Below are positions 1 to 8,970 of a DNA stretch of 64,000 nucleotides, piece by piece; positions within the stretch are counted from its first letter, which is position 1; every line of letters starts with the position of its first letter. The DNA is from an uncultured Aquimarina sp. GTDB taxonomy: Bacteria > Bacteroidota > Bacteroidia > Flavobacteriales > Flavobacteriaceae. The stretch is taken from NCBI GenBank assembly GCA_947496555.1, contig CANMDH010000009.1, forward strand, positions 62,001 through 126,000. The letters are read 5' to 3'. The notes beneath the pieces are model-generated. The model searched no databases. It worked only from the letters and a program-made list of their open reading frames with translations, and was not told the DNA's origin. The position numbers were made by a program, and so were the translations under genes.

Positions 1-450
1 GGGGCGACAACGCCGTCGTATGATCTTGAAACAGAAATAGACCAAACGTTTCCAATCGATCATATTTCAGAAAAAAATATAAAAGACGCAACTTCTCAAT
101 TTATTGGTGAGATTGAACAGTATCCACCTGTTTTTTCTGCTTTAAAGAAAGACGGAAAGCGTTTATATGAATATGCTAGAGAAGGTGAGGAAGTAGAAAT
201 AAAACCACGAAAAATTACTATAGACCAGTTCGAAATTACCAGGATAGCTTTACCCGAAGTAGATTTTAGAGTGGTTTGTAGCAAAGGAACATACATACGA
301 TCATTAGCACACGATTTCGGGAAACATTTACAAAGTGGGGGGCACTTAACTGCTTTACGAAGAACCAAAATAGGAACATTTTCTGTTGAAAATGCTATTA
401 CTATCACATCTTTTGAAGAGCAGTTACCAGCAAAAATTGAAACTACGTAA
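1..450 (+). CDS. truB: tRNA pseudouridine(55) synthase, 3' part (partial at window start)
   Basis: This is the C-terminal part of TruB, which isomerises U55 to pseudouridine in the T-loop of tRNAs. Frame 1 is open from the first base to TAA at 448-450 (149 codons). It shows the family signatures GATTPSYDLE, QYPPVFSALKKDGKRLYEYA and CSKGTYIRSLAHDFG. The catalytic-Asp region and the N-terminus lie upstream of the window. The next gene starts 35 bases downstream on the same strand. The identification rests on motif recognition and is firm. Confidence 0.93.
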   Translation, partial: GATTPSYDLETEIDQTFPIDHISEKNIKDATSQFIGEIEQYPPVFSALKKDGKRLYEYAREGEEVEIKPRKITIDQFEITRIALPEVDFRVVCSKGTYIRSLAHDFGKHLQSGGHLTALRRTKIGTFSVENAITITSFEEQLPAKIETT

Positions 451-485
451 AATATTGTTTAAAAAAAGTAGTTATACATTCACTT

Positions 486-1181
486 ATGGAGTTTATAGAG
501 AAACATAAAGCCCTGATTATCACCTCAATGTTGATGGGCATTTTTGTGCTTAGTCTGTACAATATCAACATGATCAAAAAGCAGAAAGAGCAATCTGAGA
601 TTTTAATGGAAATCCCTGAAGAATTTTTGGCAGAGCAAGAAGAAGAGCAGACCGAGGAAGAGCTAATTGCCCAGGAAAACAGACAGCTGGATCCTTCTAA
701 AAGAACCCATAACGCCTATAATGAAGATTTTGAGGACCATGATGAGATTGAACAACGAATCAAATCGTTAACCGAGGCTGAAGAAATTGCTCAAAGTGAA
801 GAAGCAATGACTAATGAAGATAGTGAGGTTCCTTTGGAAGAAGATGAAAATGAAGAGGCAAAAAAAGAAGAAGCAAAACCGGAAGACGAAGAAACCAACA
901 ATAGAAATAGTTCACTTACCTACAGTTTAAAAGGAAGAAAATCTGTAGAATTACCAAACCCCGTATACACCTGTAACGGAAGTGGTAAGGTAGTTGTAAA
1001 AATTGAAGTGAATAGAAATGGATATGTAACAGACGCCAAAGTCGACAAAAAAAGATCCACTACCCGTAACGAATGCCTTTTTGATAACGCAATGGACTAT
1101 GCTAGAAAAGCCTTATTTTCACGGACAACTATTGAAGAACAACAGGGATCTATTACTTACTATTTTAATTATAGCAACTAA
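486..1181 (+). CDS. TonB-like energy transducer with acidic linker
   Basis: A 231-residue protein with a short cytoplasmic N-terminus, one membrane anchor (about residues 9-28), a very Glu/Asp-rich periplasmic linker (about 35-140) and a C-terminal TonB-like domain (about 155-229) with the pattern VVVKIEVNRNGYVTDAKV. This architecture fits TonB-type proteins that couple the proton motive force to outer-membrane receptors. The linker is acidic rather than the usual Pro/Lys-rich type. No ExbB/ExbD gene is adjacent. An energy-transducer role is likely, but the partner receptor is unknown. Confidence 0.7.
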   Translation: MEFIEKHKALIITSMLMGIFVLSLYNINMIKKQKEQSEILMEIPEEFLAEQEEEQTEEELIAQENRQLDPSKRTHNAYNEDFEDHDEIEQRIKSLTEAEEIAQSEEAMTNEDSEVPLEEDENEEAKKEEAKPEDEETNNRNSSLTYSLKGRKSVELPNPVYTCNGSGKVVVKIEVNRNGYVTDAKVDKKRSTTRNECLFDNAMDYARKALFSRTTIEEQQGSITYYFNYSN

Positions 1182-1185
1182 TTAA

Positions 1186-1794
1186 TTACAATAATTCGAA
1201 CAAATCTTGGACAATATTCACTCCACGGTCTTTATTATACCATACTTGTAAATCTTGTTTAAATTGTGGATCCAAGCTACCATTTTTGATTTTATAATCA
1301 TTTACCATTTTGGTTGCCATAGTTGGTCTTGGTCCCCAAGAATTCAAAACTTTTCTACTTTGGGTATCATACGCAATTAATTTTGGTATTGCTTTACCGC
1401 CATTGGTCAAAAATTTACTCATTAATTCATCATGATCATCTCTAGTAACAATTCTAAGATCAATTCCATTATTTAATTCTGCAAGTTTATTAATTACAGG
1501 TAGAGATTGTGCGGCATCACCACACCAACCTTCAGATAAAACCAACCATGTAACTTTTATAGAGGCATTAGAAAACGCTTCTTTTACTTTATCATCAATT
1601 TTCAAGGTTTTATCCAATCGTTTCATTCTACGATCATTAAGCAGACTATAATTCGTTAATGCCTCAGATTGCTCATGACCTGTAGATTTTCCCTCGACTA
1701 ATAAATCACTTACTACTTGTTTGTATTCTTGATATGTATAAGAATCTGCGATTCCTTGTTCAATTAATTCATTTACTTTTGTTGTTGTTTCCAT
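1186..1794 (-). CDS. thioredoxin-family protein with a single active-site Cys
   Basis: About 202 residues. The start is placed at ATG 1794, because the frame extends only to a GTG four codons upstream. The central part has a thioredoxin fold with WLVLSEGWCGDAAQS, where the usual CxxC is replaced by C-G-D-A, followed by a cis-Pro segment (AIPKLIAYD). This matches the Thioredoxin_9 type, whose members often keep only one cysteine, so classical dithiol chemistry is doubtful. It is convergent with the TonB-like gene, only 4 bases away. Its substrate is unknown. Confidence 0.75.
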   Translation of the reverse strand: METTTKVNELIEQGIADSYTYQEYKQVVSDLLVEGKSTGHEQSEALTNYSLLNDRRMKRLDKTLKIDDKVKEAFSNASIKVTWLVLSEGWCGDAAQSLPVINKLAELNNGIDLRIVTRDDHDELMSKFLTNGGKAIPKLIAYDTQSRKVLNSWGPRPTMATKMVNDYKIKNGSLDPQFKQDLQVWYNKDRGVNIVQDLFELL

Positions 1795-1900
1795 AAATCC
1801 TTTCACAAATGTTATGATATAAGACGGTTATTACTTTAAAAACTTACGAATCGTAATTTTGATTACGAAAGTAATATATTTATGCCTCTAAACTTAAACA

Positions 1901-2464
1901 ATGACAAAAGTAAGATGTGGTTGGTGTGTTGGAGATTCCCTTTATGAATCTTATCACGATAATGAATGGGGCGTTCCGTTACATGACGAACAACTTTTAT
2001 TCGAATTTTTGGTTTTAGAAACCTTTCAGGCAGGATTAAGTTGGATCACCATTTTACGTAAAAGGGAAAACTTCAGAGTAGCTTTTGACAACTTTGATTA
2101 TCGCATTGTAGCCCAATATGGTGAAAACAAAAAGTCAGCATTGCTACAAAATGCAGGTATTATTCGCAACAAATTGAAAGTTAACTCTGCGATTACCAAT
2201 GCCCAAAACTTCATAAAAATTCAGGAAGAATTTGGCAGTTTTGATACCTATATCTGGAGTTTTGTTAGTGGTAAACCGATTAAAAATAGTTGGAAAACGC
2301 ATAAAGAAAATCCAGCCACTACAGAGATTTCAGACAAAATTAGTAAAGATTTAAAAAAAAGAGGCTTCAAATTTGTGGGTTCTACCGTGATCTACGCTTT
2401 TATGCAGGCTATAGGAATGGTGAATGATCATGCGGTAGATTGTTTCAGATATAAAGAAGTTTAG
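1901..2464 (+). CDS. tag: DNA-3-methyladenine glycosylase I
   Basis: Tag removes 3-methyladenine from alkylated DNA and starts base-excision repair. The 187-residue length is normal. The start RCGWC and YHDNEWGVPLHDE match the family, and the zinc site can be read as Cys6 and His19 plus the C-terminal His and Cys in VNDHAVDCF. The segment ETFQAGLSWITIL is also characteristic. It is followed 6 bases later by a small ACT-domain gene on the same strand, so the two are probably co-transcribed. Confidence 0.95.
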   Translation: MTKVRCGWCVGDSLYESYHDNEWGVPLHDEQLLFEFLVLETFQAGLSWITILRKRENFRVAFDNFDYRIVAQYGENKKSALLQNAGIIRNKLKVNSAITNAQNFIKIQEEFGSFDTYIWSFVSGKPIKNSWKTHKENPATTEISDKISKDLKKRGFKFVGSTVIYAFMQAIGMVNDHAVDCFRYKEV

Positions 2465-2470
2465 TGAAGT

Positions 2471-2878
2471 ATGACAACAGGCGAAACTAACTTAGCTACG
2501 CTAATAAGATCCATGAGTCCCGAATTACAAATTGGCGATTACATTTTTTCTGCCGTAAAAAATACCCATACGATCCCAAGACATGATATCATATGTGAAT
2601 TTAAAGAAAAAGAGGGGGTTACCATAGTTATAGAGCGCCAAAAGGCCGATAAACTCAATTTAAACTATGAATATATAGCCTCGTGGATAACGTTAAAAGT
2701 TCATTCTTCATTGAATGCAGTTGGTTTGACTGCTGTATTTTCTTCAGAATTGGCCAAACACGCTATTAGTTGCAATGTGATAGCAGGATACTACCACGAT
2801 CATATTTTTGTAAATAAAAAAGATGGGCAAAAAGCCGTTGAAGTTCTTACATCCCTTTCAAAAAACTATAAAAAATAA
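2471..2878 (+). CDS. ACT-domain protein (ACT_3 / DUF2241 type)
   Basis: A 135-residue protein with two ACT-like halves. [20 protein letters not shown] and [14 protein letters not shown] in the second half are typical of the small DUF2241/ACT_3 family. ACT domains usually bind small ligands such as amino acids, but no ligand can be inferred here. It lies 6 bases after tag on the same strand and ends 6 bases before the convergent upp gene. Confidence 0.75.
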   Translation: MTTGETNLATLIRSMSPELQIGDYIFSAVKNTHTIPRHDIICEFKEKEGVTIVIERQKADKLNLNYEYIASWITLKVHSSLNAVGLTAVFSSELAKHAISCNVIAGYYHDHIFVNKKDGQKAVEVLTSLSKNYKK

Positions 2879-2884
2879 AAAGCA

Positions 2885-3541
2885 TTAGATTTTTATCCCA
2901 AAAGACAGATCTCCTGCATCGCCCAAACCAGGAATGATATAACTACGACTGCTTAGTTTTTCATCGATAGCCGCAATCCAAAGGTGCGTGTTTTCTGGAA
3001 ATACACTTTTTGCATATTCCACTCCTTGTTCTGATCCAATAACAGAAACGATATGAATCTGTTTGGGTACGCCATGATTCTGCATGGCTTTAAAAGTATT
3101 TTCCAAAGTCTTTCCCGTAGCTAACATTGGATCTGCCAAAATTAACACTTTGTCTTGTAAGGAAGGAGATGCCAGATAGTTTACAACCACTTCAAAGTCA
3201 TCTTCATCATCATCTTTATGGTCCCGGTATGCAGAGATATAGGCATTTTCAGCTTTATCGAAATAATTCAACAACCCTTGATGCAAAGGTAATCCTGCTC
3301 TAAGAATTGAACAAAGTACAAGTTTGTCATCAGGAACAGATACTTTTTTGGTTCCTAAGGGTGTCTGAACTGTTTTATCTTTATAACGTACCGTTTTGCT
3401 CAATTCATAACCTAGTATTTCTCCTATACGTTCGATATTCTTCCTAAAACGCATGCTATCTTTTTGTATTTCGACATCTCTAAGTTCTAATACAAATTGA
3501 TTTAAAACTGAATTTTCTAATCCTAAATTATGGACAACCAT
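2885..3541 (-). CDS. upp: uracil phosphoribosyltransferase
   Basis: Upp makes UMP from uracil and PRPP in pyrimidine salvage. The PRPP-binding loop is seen as ILADPMLATGKTL and the uracil-binding C-terminus as PGLGDAGDLSFGI. The 218-residue length is typical. The acidic stretch around residue 110 (DHKDDDEDDFE) is an ordinary lineage variation. It sits 6 bases downstream of aat on the same strand, consistent with a small operon. Confidence 0.95.
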   Translation of the reverse strand: MVVHNLGLENSVLNQFVLELRDVEIQKDSMRFRKNIERIGEILGYELSKTVRYKDKTVQTPLGTKKVSVPDDKLVLCSILRAGLPLHQGLLNYFDKAENAYISAYRDHKDDDEDDFEVVVNYLASPSLQDKVLILADPMLATGKTLENTFKAMQNHGVPKQIHIVSVIGSEQGVEYAKSVFPENTHLWIAAIDEKLSSRSYIIPGLGDAGDLSFGIKI

Positions 3542-3547
3542 ACTACC

Positions 3548-4186
3548 TTATTTTAAAAACTTTAAAAACTCTTCTCTAGGGATTTCTCTAGCTCCCAAGC
3601 TCGCTAAATGATCTGTATACACCTGGCAATCGATTAACCTTACATTTTTTGACACAAGCCACTCCACCAATTTTATAAAACCATATTTTGAAGCATTGCT
3701 CACTTTGCTAAACATACTTTCGCCACAAAAAATCTTTTTATCTTCTAACCAAACACCATAAAGCCCTCCTACCAATGCTTGATTTTTCCATACCTCAACA
3801 GAGATCACATAACCCAATTGATGTAACTTGGCGTATGCCTTTTGCATTTCGCTAGTTATCCAGGTACCTTCTTGATCACTACGTTTAATGGAGGCACAAT
3901 TATGTATTACTCCTTCAAAATCTTTATTGAATGTTACTTTAAACTCATTTTTTCTGATAAGCTGGTGCATACTTTTGCTTATCTTAAGTTCTTCTGGAAA
4001 TAAGACCATTCTTGGGTTTGGGCTGAACCACAAAATAGGTTGATCAATACTATACCAAGGGAAAATACCATTATTGTAGGCTTCTAATAATCTATCAACA
4101 GACAAATCCCCTCCTATAGCCAATAATCCATCAATATCTGCATGGGTAGCTGGTGGAAATTTTATTAAATCTGTTAGAATGTACAA
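3548..4186 (-). CDS. aat: leucyl/phenylalanyl-tRNA--protein transferase
   Basis: Aat transfers Leu or Phe from aminoacyl-tRNA to proteins with N-terminal Arg or Lys, marking them for Clp-dependent turnover by the N-end rule. Diagnostic segments are YNNGIFPWYS, ILWFSPNPRMVLFP, EGTWI, FCGESMFSKVSNASK and HLASLGAREIPREEF. The 212-residue length is normal. It is transcribed toward upp, with a 6-base gap between the genes. Confidence 0.95.
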   Translation of the reverse strand: MYILTDLIKFPPATHADIDGLLAIGGDLSVDRLLEAYNNGIFPWYSIDQPILWFSPNPRMVLFPEELKISKSMHQLIRKNEFKVTFNKDFEGVIHNCASIKRSDQEGTWITSEMQKAYAKLHQLGYVISVEVWKNQALVGGLYGVWLEDKKIFCGESMFSKVSNASKYGFIKLVEWLVSKNVRLIDCQVYTDHLASLGAREIPREEFLKFLK

Positions 4187-4339
4187 AACACAAGTCTATT
4201 AGTATACAACGTTAAATATCAATCAGTTGTTTGAATTGACCAAAAAAATCGCAATATTTGTTAGGACCTTTTAAGATAAATTTTGTTCATCATTGCTTTT
4301 TTGAGTTTTATTAAAAGGTTAACCTAAAACCACAATATG

Positions 4340-4369
4340 AAAAGTCCGATATTTCTATCGGACTTTTTA
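4340..4369 (-). terminator. hairpin terminator after the DUF3127 gene
   Basis: AAAAGTCCGAT pairs with ATCGGACTTTT across a 6-base loop and has runs of T on both sides. It sits 36 bases beyond the stop of the minus-strand DUF3127 gene, so it most likely ends that transcript. Confidence 0.75.
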
Positions 4370-4404
4370 CTTTCTATTATGTTATATTTGATTTTTACCG
4401 GATT

Positions 4405-4785
4405 TTAAAATGGTAAATCGTCATGATCTTCTTCAGAAAAATCGGTTGCGGGCTCAAAAGCATCTGCCGGAGGAGTTGGAGGTGTAGCCCCAGTTGCGGG
4501 AGCTGCAGGTTGCAAGCTCTCGATTCTCCATCCTTGAATAGAATTAAAATACTTAGTTTCTCCCTGTGGATTTACCCACTCACGTCCACGAAGATTAATA
4601 CTAATCTTTACATCTTGACCTACCTGAAAATTGTTCAGTAAATCACATTTATCTTGAACGAACTCTACCATAATATGCTGTGGATATTGTTCTTCTGTAG
4701 TTACTACAATTTCTCTCTTTCTAAAACCGTTACTACCAAAGGTTTGAGTCTCACCTATCATTTTTACTTTACCTTGTACTTCCAT
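4405..4785 (-). CDS. DUF3127 protein with an SSB-like acidic tail
   Basis: A 126-residue Bacteroidota protein of the DUF3127 family. The N-terminal ~90 residues look like a compact beta/OB-type domain (VQGKVKMIGETQTFG...REWVNPQGETKYFNSIQGW). A Pro/Ala-rich linker follows, then a tail ending EEDHDDLPF. That end is nearly the same as the tip of the SSB protein encoded at 32357-32815, which in SSBs docks DNA-repair and replication enzymes. A role on single-stranded DNA is therefore a reasonable inference but not established. It is 13 bases downstream of the flavin reductase gene. Confidence 0.85.
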   Translation of the reverse strand: MEVQGKVKMIGETQTFGSNGFRKREIVVTTEEQYPQHIMVEFVQDKCDLLNNFQVGQDVKISINLRGREWVNPQGETKYFNSIQGWRIESLQPAAPATGATPPTPPADAFEPATDFSEEDHDDLPF

Positions 4786-4798
4786 CGCTATTGTATTA

Positions 4799-5671
4799 TT
4801 ATTTTGCTGATAAAATATTCCATGCTGTATCTATATCATCTTGATCTAGATATTGCTTTGCAAATTTATGAATTTCTATCTGGTTTGCCTGCTCAATTTC
4901 GTCCTTTATATCATCTTGGTTATTAACAAAATCCAAAGCTTCCATCTTTGTTGGGATTCCCTCTACATTGGCTAGTTTTCCCAAATCGTTACCCGTAAAA
5001 ATAGTACTATTCTTAATATCTTCTGGTAAAGAATCAACACCTATCCCTATTGTACTAAGGGGTTTAGGAACCTCAAACATACCTTTATTAGCCCTTGTAT
5101 ACCAATTTCCTCCCATACGGGCCACCTGATCGATTTTATGTTGGTCTATTCTTTCATTTTCATCCAAAACATTTTCATTGATATGCATCAATAATACTTC
5201 ACAAATAATAAGATTACCTGCACCCCCTTCTTTTCCCATAGGAACAATCTCATTTACCTTACACTCAAACTGAACTGGAGATTCTCCCACGCGATACGCC
5301 TGAACTTTTTCTGAAGATACCATAGTAAGTCCTGACTTAATAAATTCATTAACTCCCACTGGGTATTCTGTACTAGACAAAGACATTTGCTGAACAATAT
5401 TATAGTTCACCATATTTATTACAACCTCTTTGGTGCTTTTTACATTCTCTAGTGTGTGCTTTGTAGTGTTATCTCTTACCCTTCTAGCCGGTGAAAATAT
5501 AAGAATCGGAGGATTTGCACTAAATACATTAAAAAAACTAAAAGGAGATAGATTAGGAGTTCCTTTGGTGTCTATCGTACTAGCAAAAGCAATGGGTCTT
5601 GGGCCAATGGCACCAAGCATAAGGCCATGTAATTTTCCTGTAGAAACCTCTGAAGGGTCAATTGTAACCAT
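4799..5671 (-). CDS. flavin reductase-like FMN-binding protein
   Basis: About 290 residues, started at ATG 5671 rather than at the in-frame TTG seven codons upstream. The first ~190 residues form a split-barrel flavin-binding domain, with GAIGPRPIAFAST and NLSPFSFFNVFSANPPI as the clearest signatures. Such proteins bind FMN and reduce flavins or act as flavin-dependent oxidoreductases. The last ~90 residues are a lineage-specific helical extension. The physiological partner cannot be told from the neighbourhood. Confidence 0.85.
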   Translation of the reverse strand: MVTIDPSEVSTGKLHGLMLGAIGPRPIAFASTIDTKGTPNLSPFSFFNVFSANPPILIFSPARRVRDNTTKHTLENVKSTKEVVINMVNYNIVQQMSLSSTEYPVGVNEFIKSGLTMVSSEKVQAYRVGESPVQFECKVNEIVPMGKEGGAGNLIICEVLLMHINENVLDENERIDQHKIDQVARMGGNWYTRANKGMFEVPKPLSTIGIGVDSLPEDIKNSTIFTGNDLGKLANVEGIPTKMEALDFVNNQDDIKDEIEQANQIEIHKFAKQYLDQDDIDTAWNILSAK

Positions 5672-5806
5672 AATTTGTTTTATATTGAACAAAGATAATT
5701 AAAGTTTAGTCTTCCAATTAATGTAGAAACAAGTTTTAGTATTATATTTTGAGGGCAATAAAATTGTTTAAAACCGTTTATAATTAAGATTTGATTAACA
5801 TTCTTT

Positions 5807-6994
5807 ATGAATTTCTCAGACGAGCGTAATTTTTCTAGCTATTTTATAATCATTGCCGTTGTTGTAATAACCGCCCTTGTATTATGGAGTACTTCATTGT
5901 TTTTACAGCGACTTAAAGATGACGAACGTACCAAGATAGAAATATGGGCTCAATCACAAAAAGCTTTAAATAGTGAACAATCTGATGATTATCTCGAACT
6001 ATCGATTTTAATTGGATCAACCAATAGATCCATCCCCATTATTATTACAGATTCTAAAGGAGACTTTATTAGAGATTCAATCGGTAAGCCAGACCCTAGT
6101 TACTTTCAAAATTTATCTGAAACCGTAATTAATAATGAAAGAAAACTCAAGTCTTATTTAGACAAGCTAAAATCTGAAAACAAACCTATAGAATTAGACC
6201 TTAAAGGAACGGTTCAGTATATATACTATGGGCATTCTGATATTTTAAATAAGCTGAAGTATTATCCCATAGCCATTGCTTTAATTCTATTCCTGTTAAT
6301 TGGAGTAATCTATTTCTTCTTCACTACTTCTAAGGCAAGTGAACAAAATAAACTATGGGCAGGTATGGCCAAAGAAACTGCACATCAGATCGGGACTCCT
6401 TTATCTTCCTTAGTAGGATGGAACGAGATACTCAAAGTCGAAAACGTCAATCCCGAATACATTATAGAGATAGAAAAAGACATTTCCCGATTAAAGGTAA
6501 TCACCGAACGTTTTTCTAAAATAGGCTCTATCCCCAATCTTGAAGAAGTCGACATTGTGCAGGAAACAAGAGATGCATATACCTATTTACAATCCAGAAG
6601 CTCTAAATTGATTAATTTTTCTCTTGATTTACCAGAAAAGCCCATTTATGTATCTCTTAATTCTCAATTGTACAGCTGGACTATAGAAAACCTTGTAAAA
6701 AATGCAATTGATGCTATGCGAGGTAAGGGAGATCTTAAAATTGACCTAACTGATGATGCAAAACGTGTATTCATACATATAAAAGATAGCGGTAAAGGTA
6801 TGCCCAAAGGAAAGTTTACAAAAATCTTCGAACCCGGCTATACTTCTAAAAGTAGAGGTTGGGGACTAGGATTATCTCTTGCCAAAAGAATTATCGAAGA
6901 ATATCATCTTGGAAGAATTAAGGTATTGCGATCTGAAATTGATAAAGGAACTACTTTTCAGATCACCCTGCGCAAATCTGGAGCAAAAGCCTAA
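5807..6994 (+). CDS. membrane sensor histidine kinase
   Basis: A 395-residue kinase with two membrane segments (about residues 12-32 and 156-174) enclosing a periplasmic sensor of ~120 residues. The dimerisation/phosphoacceptor helix has AKETAHQIGTPLSSLVGW, with His in the H-box. The ATPase domain shows the N box (ENLVKNAIDAM), the G1 box (DSGKGMP) and the G2 box (GWGLGLSLAKRII). The HQIGTPL form of the H-box is common in Bacteroidota. No response regulator is adjacent, so the output is unknown. Confidence 0.88.
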   Translation: MNFSDERNFSSYFIIIAVVVITALVLWSTSLFLQRLKDDERTKIEIWAQSQKALNSEQSDDYLELSILIGSTNRSIPIIITDSKGDFIRDSIGKPDPSYFQNLSETVINNERKLKSYLDKLKSENKPIELDLKGTVQYIYYGHSDILNKLKYYPIAIALILFLLIGVIYFFFTTSKASEQNKLWAGMAKETAHQIGTPLSSLVGWNEILKVENVNPEYIIEIEKDISRLKVITERFSKIGSIPNLEEVDIVQETRDAYTYLQSRSSKLINFSLDLPEKPIYVSLNSQLYSWTIENLVKNAIDAMRGKGDLKIDLTDDAKRVFIHIKDSGKGMPKGKFTKIFEPGYTSKSRGWGLGLSLAKRIIEEYHLGRIKVLRSEIDKGTTFQITLRKSGAKA

Positions 6995-7083
6995 TAATTG
7001 TCTATCATCAATTAAATTTTAAATTATATAACAATATTTTCTTCAAAACGTTATAAGTCTTTAAGACACCAAATTGAGATAAT

Positions 7084-7449
7084 GTGAAAAGCGAATATAT
7101 CATCATAAAAGAAACAAAGCTTACCAATAATTGTCCTGAATGTTATTCTAACGATGGAATGGTTCTTTCTTTTAAACAAGAAAAACAAAAATCAAAATTT
7201 CTGGTTAGAACCAAGAAAAATGTAATTGAAAATATTGAGTGCGCTAAATGTGAAAACACAATTTATCCAGGGCAATGGACTGATGATATTGAACGGGTCT
7301 ATGATTATCACAAAAAAACAATCTCATCTAAACCCGCTTCTTTAAAGTTTACAAGTTTGTTTTATTTTCTACTTTTTGTAATACTTATTATAGCTGGGAT
7401 TGGGTATGTTTACCTCTATCGCCCAGATCTATTAGGATTAACCCTTTAG
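7084..7449 (+). CDS. small zinc-ribbon membrane protein
   Basis: A 121-residue protein with a GTG start (ATG at 7082 is immediately followed by a stop). Two Cys pairs, NNCPECYS and IECAKCEN, look like a zinc ribbon. One hydrophobic helix near residues 90-112 anchors it, leaving only a short C-terminal tail. The function is unknown. It follows the histidine kinase gene by about 90 bases and is convergent with the thioesterase gene. Confidence 0.55.
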   Translation: MKSEYIIIKETKLTNNCPECYSNDGMVLSFKQEKQKSKFLVRTKKNVIENIECAKCENTIYPGQWTDDIERVYDYHKKTISSKPASLKFTSLFYFLLFVILIIAGIGYVYLYRPDLLGLTL

Positions 7450-7450
7450 A

Positions 7451-7861
7451 CTAATATTTTTCCATTATTTGTCGTAACTCATCAGTGATTTTAAATGTTT
7501 TATCAATATTAAAATCAAAGCAAACTGCTACATCATGGCCTTCGGCACAAAGTACACCATCATCATTATATAATTTGTGATACAAACCAAAACTCGAGTT
7601 TTTTATAAATGCTACTGTTGTCTTAATAATAACATTACCTGGGAAAAAAAGTGGATTTTTAAAATCACATTTAGTAGAAACCAACATTGGACCTTTCTTG
7701 GTTTCTTCGTATTGCCTTGCTAATCCTGTTACATCCCAAAACTGAACACGAGCACTTTGCATGTATTTCATGAAATTTACATTATTTACGTGCATATAGG
7801 TATCCATTTCGCTCCAATCAATTCGAAGTGTTAAGGATAACTTGAAATCTGAATCTTGCAT
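7451..7861 (-). CDS. acyl-CoA thioesterase (hotdog fold, 4HBT type)
   Basis: A 136-residue hotdog-fold protein. RIDWSEMDTYMHVNNVNFM carries the Asp and the HVNN signature of the 4-hydroxybenzoyl-CoA thioesterase family. It probably hydrolyses a cytoplasmic acyl-CoA, but the chain type is not predictable. It lies 5 bases after the HIT gene on the same strand. Confidence 0.85.
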   Translation of the reverse strand: MQDSDFKLSLTLRIDWSEMDTYMHVNNVNFMKYMQSARVQFWDVTGLARQYEETKKGPMLVSTKCDFKNPLFFPGNVIIKTTVAFIKNSSFGLYHKLYNDDGVLCAEGHDVAVCFDFNIDKTFKITDELRQIMEKY

Positions 7862-7866
7862 ATATA

Positions 7867-8256
7867 TTAAAAATTCGATTGAATTTCTGATGTCAATTTT
7901 TCAAAATCAGAGGCAGACATAGATACCTTATGCTCAAAAGTCATTTCTTTCATTTGATTTAACGGTATCAGATGTACATGCACATGGGGTACTTCGAGTC
8001 CCACAACAGCTACACCAACACGCTTGCAAGGCACAGTTTTTTCTAGAACTTTAGCTACTTTTCGAGAAAAATTCATTAAACCAAGATATGTTTCTTCATC
8101 AAGATCAAATAATTTATCCTCTTCTTTTTTAGGAATGCAAAGGGTATGGCCCTTGGCATTTGGGTGAATGTCTAAAAAGGCATAAAAATTCTCATCTTCG
8201 GCTACTTTATAAGACGGAATCTCACCATTAATAATTTTAGTGAATAGGGTAGGCAT
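7867..8256 (-). CDS. HIT-family hydrolase (HINT-like)
   Basis: A 129-residue protein of the histidine-triad superfamily with the motif HVHVHLIPL near residue 95. The early segment PSYKVAEDENFYAFLDI and HTLCIPKKE are usual for bacterial HINT proteins, which hydrolyse nucleoside phosphoramidates. The specific physiological substrate is unknown. It is probably co-transcribed with the thioesterase gene downstream. Confidence 0.92.
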   Translation of the reverse strand: MPTLFTKIINGEIPSYKVAEDENFYAFLDIHPNAKGHTLCIPKKEEDKLFDLDEETYLGLMNFSRKVAKVLEKTVPCKRVGVAVVGLEVPHVHVHLIPLNQMKEMTFEHKVSMSASDFEKLTSEIQSNF

Positions 8257-8321
8257 TTAATAAAATTTAGTTGGATTATTAATCCGAAATATAATCTATT
8301 TATTTGTAAGAAAAAATCAAA

Positions 8322-8353
8322 AAAAAGCCTTTTTCGTTATAAAAAAGGCTTTT
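8322..8353 (-). terminator. greA terminator hairpin
   Basis: AAAAAGCCTTTTT pairs with AAAAAAGGCTTT across a short loop. Read on the minus strand it is followed by a long T-rich run, about 20 bases beyond the greA stop codon. Confidence 0.8.
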
Positions 8354-8373
8354 GACGTTATTAAAAAAATCTT

Positions 8374-8850
8374 TTATTCTCTTGTAATTTCTACGACATC
8401 AAACTTCATGGTTCCATTAGGCACTTGAATTTCTGCAACCTCACCAACACTCTTTCCTAAAAGGCCTTTTCCGATTGGTGAATCTACCGAAATTTTTCCT
8501 GATTTGAGATCGGCCTCACTTTGTGCTACCAACTTATAGGTCATCTCTGCTCCATTGGTTTGGTTTTTAATCTTTACCCTAGAGTGAATCAACACTTTAG
8601 ACGTATCTAATTGGGATTCGTCAATTAACCTTGCACTAGATAATGTCTCTTCTAATTTAGAAATTCTCATTTCCAATAAGCCTTGCGCTTCTTTTGCGGC
8701 ATCATATTCGGCATTTTCACTTAAATCTCCTTTATCCCTTGCCTCGGCAATGGCCTGAGATGCCTTTGGGCGTTCTATATCTTTAAGATGATTTAATTCG
8801 TCTCTTAATTTTTTTAGCCCCTCTGCAGTGTAATAAGATACTTTGCTCAT
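8374..8850 (-). CDS. greA: transcription elongation factor GreA
   Basis: GreA rescues backtracked RNA polymerase by stimulating transcript cleavage. The start is placed at ATG 8850 (MSKVSYYTAEGLKKL), which gives 158 residues, the usual length. The frame stays open for 35 more codons upstream, but those residues do not belong to the family. The N-terminal coiled coil carries the tip signature GDLSENAEYDAAKE. The C-terminal FKBP-like domain has SPIGKGLLGKSVGE. Confidence 0.95.
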   Translation of the reverse strand: MSKVSYYTAEGLKKLRDELNHLKDIERPKASQAIAEARDKGDLSENAEYDAAKEAQGLLEMRISKLEETLSSARLIDESQLDTSKVLIHSRVKIKNQTNGAEMTYKLVAQSEADLKSGKISVDSPIGKGLLGKSVGEVAEIQVPNGTMKFDVVEITRE

Positions 8851-8970
8851 AACTTCATCGTTTATATAAATACAAAAAATCCCATAGGTATGGGATTTGT
8901 TATCCAAAGATAACAAAAAATTTACTGAAGAATACAAATTTACGTAATTTGGCAAAACAATAACAGCGTT

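Noticed and set aside
8851-8955. Extended GreA N-terminus
   Set aside because: These 35 residues do not belong to the GreA family and MSKVSYYTAEG at 8850 gives the normal length.
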